In this document: piece by piece, positions 58,298 to 64,000 of the stretch | Position numbering within the stretch: the stretch's first letter is position 1 | How the letters are laid out: each line of letters starts with the position of its first letter | From: Toxonevra muliebris | Lineage: Eukaryota > Arthropoda > Insecta > Diptera > Pallopteridae | DNA: 64,000 nt | Assembly (NCBI GenBank): GCA_963691655.1 | Contig: OY829326.1 | Coordinates: forward strand, 75,943,235 to 76,007,234 | Reading direction: 5' to 3' | Translations under genes and position numbers: made by a program | Notes under the pieces: model-generated | Told to the model about the DNA's origin: nothing | Database searches by the model: none | Seen by the model: only the letters and a program-made list of their open reading frames with translations

Positions 58298-59300
58298 ATG
58301 GTAAAGTTCACGAACGAGCAACGTTTATTAAAAATTACTAACAAAATTCTGAGGCTATGGTCGGTACTTTAAGAGCGCTTACACCAATTTTCGGTCGTAA
58401 TAATCTTGCATGCTATAGTGGATAAATTCGAGTCAACAATGTTCCTGTGCTGGTGAGATAACGAACTGGTCGAAATAAAGAAAATATCGCAGCCGTAAGT
58501 GTTTTAGTTCAAAATGATCCAAATCAGTAGATTCCACGTCGTTCGAAGGAATTGGAAATCTCTCAGCCCACATTGTGGCGAATTTTTGCCTACAGATCTT
58601 AGCCCACACCCTTATAAAATCAAATAAACTGAAGAAGTGAAGCCTCGTGATCATCTGAAGTGCTGAAACATCTCCGATTGGGCTCTGCAAAAGTTCAAAG
58701 AAAATCCTCAATTTCATCGAAAAATCATCTTCAACGATGAAGCTAATTTTTGGCTTAATGGTTTTGTCAATATCCAGAATATGCACTATTAGACAGCAAC
58801 AAATCCAAATGTGTTTCAATAAACTTTATTGCATCCACAGAAAGTGACCGTGTGGTATGGATTTCATGCCGGAGATGTCATTGGACAGTATTTTTTCGTC
58901 AATGTTACGGTTAATGAAGTTCGCTCTCGTGCCATGTTAAGAGACTATTTTTGTCCAGATTTGGATGGACTTGACTACAGTGAAATGTGGTTCCAATAAG
59001 ATGGTGCCACATGCCACACAGCTGGTTAAACAATTAATCGGTAATTGTGTAATCTGTAGAAATTGTCCGATCGAATGGCCACCTCGCTCATGCGATTTAA
59101 CGCCGTTGGATTTCTTCGTATGGGGTTATGTTAAGTCGTTGGTTTATGCCAACAAGCCAAGAATACTGGAAAATTGGCTCCGAAGAATCGATCGCTTCTA
59201 ACGTGTTCGGGGTGCTCGTATGAACGATATCAAATTCCATACTCAGTTATTCTGTGGTTTATTTGAATACAAAATTGTTATGTTTTGGTTGAAAAACCTT
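58298..59300 (+). pseudogene. mariner/Tc1-superfamily transposase pseudogene, copy 4
   Basis: The start MVKFTNEQRLLKI at 58298 is followed by IPRRSKELEISQPTLWRIF near 58540. FHRKIIFNDEANFWLNG (first catalytic Asp) is at 58710-58760. VTVWYGFHAGDVIGQYFF is at 58845-58900. MWFQ, a stop, then DGATCHTA (second Asp) is at about 58985-59020. EWPPRSCDLTPLDFFVWGYV with the third Asp is at 59080-59130. Length is near the usual 340 codons. The stop before the second Asp and several frameshifts inactivate it. Among the four copies of this family it is the best preserved. Confidence 0.9.
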
Positions 59301-61395
59301 TTATATTAAAATTTTGTAGAAACTATTCGTTCATGGACCACGGCCATTTACGAACAGAACTACTTTGAATTTTTAATTTTAAATGCCTCGTTTTGGGGGT
59401 ATTTTTTGCCAATGTCTCTTCTCTAAAGGGCACTAAAGTAGACTTATAATTTATTCCTGGTATACGCTTCAGAAAGTTTTGGTTTTTAATGAATATATTC
59501 TCTCAAACCCCGTTTGAAAAACATCAAGGGAAATTTTGTCGCATAGTGTAATTAACTGAGTGTTTTATCAAAAGGTTTCTTTGGTTACTGCGCCAATAAT
59601 TGTGCATTTATTGAGGCAGAACTATTGTACTTAGTTCAGTAAAAACGATTTTTGATGTAATACCATTTTTACTCTGGGCTGAAGGAAAATTTATAGTGGA
59701 ATGAGTTGAATGAAATTAAAATAAAATGCCACATCGGTGTCGTGTGAAGTTTCATAGTATGTGTAAGCTTATAAGTTTGTGTTTTATTATACATTTTACT
59801 TTAAGCCCAAGAGTATGCAACACATAATTTTTATAACAAAAACAGTTGTGGAATATAGTTGCATATCAATGGTATAGTGGAACATATCAAAAATTGTTTT
59901 TATTTATTGTATTGTTTTATTGCATAGTTTATTTTAGTTTATAGTTAATTCTTTCCTAATGTTGAACAAGATGTTCCATGTTTAGAAGTTTCGATCATAA
60001 TTTATAAAATTTTACAAGCTTTGTTTATCTTGCTGACCCAATAAACATTATCCTATTTAGAAAATACTTTTTGTTTGTATTTATAAATACTAATAACAGA
60101 GCTGTGGAATTTGAAAAAAATGTTGGCCAAAAAATTTAAAAATATTTTAATTTATGATCGAAATTTCGGGTCTTTCAAAACCCTTTTGGAACCTGAAGAT
60201 ATTATTTGATTTCAAAAATTTGTTTCCACTTTTGTTTATCTAGATGAAACTTAACTATGCTGTTACTTTTTAATGTACTTTATTGTTGATATTAACTTAT
60301 TGCATACATTTTTCGCACTTTTGAGATTTGAGATTACTACAATAGCAAAATAGATTGGAACGGTGAAACTAAGACGTTAGTTTTTTATTTTCGAATAAAA
60401 AAGGTTTCATCCAATACGCAAACCCTGGATAGATTGTGTTACTAACTGCTGTTATTCACTCGAATATTTTTGGACTTCCTTATAAATCGACCATTGTTAA
60501 ATTTAATGAAATATTTTCTGTGAATTTCATGTTCGAAAATGTTATGCAAAGAAATTAATGAATAAACTAAAAATGACTTTGCTAATATTTAAAAATTTGT
60601 AGATACAATTGTTTTTTTTTTAACAATGACGTCGTACCTCAGAAATGTTTACAAAAATTCATAAATCAATCAAAAGAATGTTTGTAAGATAATTTTTATT
60701 TGTCTAAGCAGTTTTTTTTGGGTTTTTGTTGTTGTTGTTATCAGACAAAATAGGCAAAAACAATAATAAAAAGGCGTGTTGTTAGTTAATATTACAAAAT
60801 GAAGCCACTCCTAAAACAACAACGAATCGAGAAAAATCCAAACACGAAAATTGCTAAAACAAAAACAAAAAAAAAATATATATATAAAACTATTGCAACG
60901 AAAGAAAAAAAAGAAAATAGAAGAAGAAAACAAAAAGGAAATCTACTTTTCGTTTACACCACACCAAATTCTACTACAATAAGAGCAAGTAACTTTTATG
61001 GCTGCAAGCCCCTTCGCGTTTAGCGTTTAAGGCAACCAAAGTCGCCATAATTTTTACACACACACAAATTTCCAGTAAAAGAAAAGCTGAGGAAAAAAAG
61101 GGGAGCAACGAATAGACGATGGTGAGATTTCATAGGAAAATTCAGATCCAAAACAAAATTTACTCGTTACCATAAATATGCATATTAATACTCGCTACTT
61201 GCTATTCTCGTTATTCCGTTACTCAGCAGCAGAGGAAACGAGAGAGTCCAAATTTTGAATGCATGGGAAGGCGTTACCTATCAATGCGCAACAACCCGCG
61301 CTACTCTTTATACTACAACAAAAATATTTTGAAACGAGCAAATAAGTAACGAGTACGTATGTATCTCTTGGTAAATGAGTGAGAGTATCTTGTGG
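59301..61395. other. intergenic, no gene seen
   Basis: AT-rich DNA upstream of caup. A low-complexity Lys-rich frame (60799-61023) is not credited. Upstream enhancers of an Iroquois gene could lie here, but nothing in the sequence identifies one. Confidence 0.4.
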
Positions 61396-61399
61396 ATGT

Positions 61400-62952
61400 A
61401 GTTACAATGACGTAGCATTGTGTTGGCGTGAGCTCTGTTGCCAGATATGTTGTTCGTTCGTTCGTTCGTGACTGTGTGGTTCGGTGTGTGCTGCGCTGCT
61501 CTTTTAGCATCAGCTATTGTCGAACTATTGCTATCCTTGTCTAGTTACTACTCTTGCACTGGCACTGGCATTTAAATAATTTGGTGTTTGTGAATTTTAT
61601 CTGACAATGAAAAATCCACAGCAACTTTTGGATACGTTCAACTAGTTTGTGTTCGAACGCGTTTAGGTGCGCATCTCGGTTAAGAAGCAAAAGCAAAACA
61701 AACAATATACATAACAACAACAACAAGAATAAAAGAAAATCTTCGTTTTCGTGTGACTAATAGAAAATTCCAATAAAACAACGACGAAAAAAAAAATAAA
61801 TGAAAACAACAAGAGCAAAACAAAAACATCGATAACAGGTTGTGAACTAGTTTAAATTGATTTTCGTTTTATATTTTTGTTGTTGTTTTTGACGAAGATT
61901 TTCGCCGATGCTTAAGTTAATTAAAAAAAAAAAGTGTTGAATAAAAATAAACAAATGAATGATGAAGCATAAAAATTAAATACAATTTAAAATGCAAAAT
62001 AAATATTTATTTGAGAAATCAAAATCAACAAAACTGTAATTCTCATTTTTCAAATACATAAATCAGCGCTAAATTCTGTTAGAACAAACAATGATGTATT
62101 ATTCGCATCCGCATCCGTATCCGTAACTAAGCCACTCAACTCAACTCCACTCAACACATGCAATCCTCTGACAAAACGATTATTACTTCATGTTCTACAT
62201 TTATCTCAGCTCGTATAAACACACACACATAGATACAAAAACATACCAAAAAAAAATAATAAAAACGTCAAAAAAGCAAAAGGATACAATACAGTAAAAA
62301 AATAAAGTGATTGTGCTTGCGTTTGTGTTCGTGTAAGTGTGTAGTGTAGTGGTTGCGGATGTGTAAGAGTGTATGAAAGCAAATCTGCGAAAAGCTCCTT
62401 ATTTTGTTTGTACAATAACAACATGCTTCCTCGCAATTCACAATCTGATTGTGCGAAATAACAAAGCAAAAAAAAATAAAGCAAACAAAAAAACTGAGTG
62501 GCATAAGAATTGGAGCAACAACAACCAAACACTTCCCGCTGACATTAACACGAATGCTTAACAATTTGTTTTACCAATTTTCCACACGGCAAACAGAACA
62601 GAATAGCAGCAGAAAACTCAACAATAGATTCAGTAAAGTCGTTTAGCTCGACTGTTTGTCTGTCTAGCTTAGCAGTGACTTTCCTTCATTCCAGCGTTGC
62701 TCGAACCTAACGCCAAGCGGTTTGAAGCTTTACAGGCTCTACTCCTGCTGCTGACAGCATCCAACATATTGGCGCTATTCCTTGCTTTCTTGCTTGCTGT
62801 TAGATCCTGTGCGCACATCCGTATGCGTTGCGTTTGTTTCTCTCTGTCTGTTATTTTGCATCTGTTAGGTACAGTGCCTCATCAGTATTGACATACAGAC
62901 AGACCGATATTTTGCCCCAAAACATTTTAGATACAATTGAAATTGTAAAAAA
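61400..62952 (+). promoter_or_regulatory. probable promoter and 5' leader of the caup-like gene
   Basis: This stretch immediately precedes the caup start codon. It differs from the regions to its left in having many CAACAA, ACACAC and GTTCGTTC runs and CATCCG hexamers (62104-62128), typical of long 5' untranslated leaders of fly developmental genes. I could not choose a transcription start: no TATA box, and Initiator-like TCAGT (62630-62634) lacks a convincing downstream element. An ATG-initiated upstream frame of 62 codons lies at 62373-62561, and stops before caup. The exact leader length is unknown. Confidence 0.45.
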
Positions 62953-63000
62953 ATGGCTGCATATGCGCAGTTCGGATACAGTTACCCGTCGGCAAATCAG
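62953..63000 (+). CDS. caup: Iroquois-class homeodomain protein (Caupolican-like), first coding exon
   Basis: The exon encodes MAAYAQFGYSYPSANQ, 16 complete codons, and ends exactly at a donor site CAG|GTGAGT. Iroquois proteins of flies, Araucan and Caupolican, begin MAAY-QFGY and then diverge. AQFGY and Y-P-(S/T)-ANQ fit Caupolican better than Araucan. The ATG is preceded by AAAAAA, acceptable for fly initiation. Caupolican is a nuclear TALE homeodomain transcription factor that patterns prepattern fields, including notum and wing veins. The homeobox and the rest of the gene lie beyond the right edge, since intron 1 exceeds 1 kb. The assignment rests on 16 residues plus a well-placed splice site. 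Araucan remains possible. Confidence 0.85.
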
Positions 63001-64000
63001 GTGAGTCCAGAATTTCACGGAAGAAGAGATTTAATTAAATTTGTATTGATAAAGGAAATAAATTGAGGAAATATAACAAAAAAAAAATTTAAGTATTTAA
63101 TCGCATAGCGTAATCCAAAAAAGAGATGAAAATACAAAGATTTGTATTTCAAAGAAAAAACAGAATTTATAACACTATATGACAGCACTTTTCACAAAAC
63201 CTAATTAAAAACGAAAAAAAATCATTAAAAATAAGTATACATACAGTGCGCGACATAAATGTGTAAATGTTTTATATATGTTATGAAATCAAAGATACTA
63301 TGAAACTGATATGGGAAACGCCTTTTATGTTTTCAATCTTCATTAATTAAATTATTTTTAATAAGGAGCCATTTACATACTTTTGGCGCGGTATAGAAAA
63401 ATGAAAAATGGTTTAAACAAATATATTGTTTATACAAATACTTAGCTTGCAATATGGCGGCCCATCCTTGTATTTAATTAAATTTTGGTAACTGTAAATG
63501 TAGTTTTTGAATATCCGGACAAATTTTTGATAGGGTTAGGACCTAATGACTGTTGCGATCATTTCAATAACACAACTTAATCGTTTTCTTTAAAAGTAAT
63601 GTATTTTTTGGTGCTATCCTTGTTGTTATTATCCTGTTCCACCACCGTTATATCAACACTGAAAATATTTAGCTCCAAACTTTTAAGGTAGCATTTTATT
63701 ATGCCTACGTTGAGATCTACTCCCAAATTGCATTTACTTTTGTAAAGATTCTCAGCTTCTTATACAAAAATAGCACATTTTGATTTTCAAAATTACACGC
63801 TTGAGATAACTTTGTCGTATTTTAGTGTGCAATTTATTCTTTTTTGCACATATTTGGAATTATCTGTCCTGATAGACTTAAATCTGTGCAACGAAGTCAA
63901 ATTGGCTGTTAAAAGGTGACAAAAATATAATACGGAAGAAATTCAGCATAAACCGAAGGAAAACTTTTGTTTTGGGACCATTTTTGTATAAGAAAACTTA
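63001..64000 (+). other. start of caup intron 1
   Basis: The intron opens with GTGAGT and does not end before the window does. It is AT-rich. Apart from a 148-bp MITE (63244-63391) I see nothing in it. Confidence 0.75.
63244..63391. mobile_element. 148-bp MITE in caup intron 1
   Basis: Left end CAGTGCGCGACATAAATGTG (63244) and right end CATTTACATACTTTTGGCGC (to 63391) are imperfect inverted repeats. They share CGCG, a CAWAA-type spacer and GTAAATG. TA flanks both sides (63242-63243, 63392-63393), consistent with a mariner/Tc1-mobilised MITE. Confidence 0.65.

Noticed and set aside
58433..58819. 128-codon minus-strand frame
   Set aside because: It is antisense to the mariner-type transposase remnant on the plus strand.
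60799..61023. Lys-rich 74-codon plus-strand frame near caup
   Set aside because: The translation comes from A-rich runs, with no domain or splice context.
62697..62891. 64-codon hydrophobic frame in the caup leader
   Set aside because: It begins with TTG, not ATG, and has no support as a eukaryotic coding region.

Overview
This is insect nuclear DNA, almost certainly from a higher fly (Diptera, Brachycera). It is AT-rich and almost gene-free, packed with decayed transposons and CA/GT, ACAT and CAA/CAG microsatellites. The anchor is a 16-codon first coding exon near the right edge (62953-63000), MAAYAQFGYSYPSANQ followed by GTGAGT. It matches the N-terminus of the Iroquois-complex homeodomain proteins Caupolican/Araucan and is closest to Caupolican. 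The window is therefore mainly the upstream intergenic region, 5' leader and start of intron 1 of a caup-like gene on the + strand. A tephritid or related fly fits the repeat content, but that is inference.

Layout. 0.2-3.6 kb: mariner-like pseudogene, non-LTR retrotransposon with a FADD box, and a tRNA-Glu-derived SINE with a 14-bp target-site duplication (TSD). 4.3-9.4 kb: inverted-repeat elements, a Tc1-like transposase broken by frameshifts, and a minisatellite. 10.6-17.9 kb: SINE tail, LINE RNase H remnant, two transposon remnants, a 1.7-kb hAT-type element with a perfect 8-bp TSD, and a foldback. 18-30 kb: mostly unique DNA, with a palindromic hairpin, a TIR-bounded mariner, a 295-bp hAT MITE and one orphan candidate first exon (29927-30037). 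30.5-34.5 kb: a foldback with ~200-bp arms beside a second Tc1-like copy that contains tRNA-derived SINEs, then more MITE and hAT material. 36.5-39.6 kb: a TIR element with a Myb/SANT-like fragment and a mariner that has lost its last catalytic Asp. 41-48.3 kb: a copia graveyard, with copia pieces in both orientations split by two hAT elements. 50-59.3 kb: hairpin MITEs, a hAT element containing a second MITE, and a fourth mariner-like remnant. 59.3-64 kb: unique DNA, caup leader, exon 1, and a small TA-flanked MITE in intron 1.

No intact transposase, reverse transcriptase or retroviral-type gene was found; all mobile-element coding regions carry stops, frameshifts or truncations. Only two stretches look like exons of host genes: the caup exon and the unidentified exon at 29927. 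The most unusual material is structural: long hairpins, hairpin families repeated within the window, and insertions nested inside other elements with readable TSDs.
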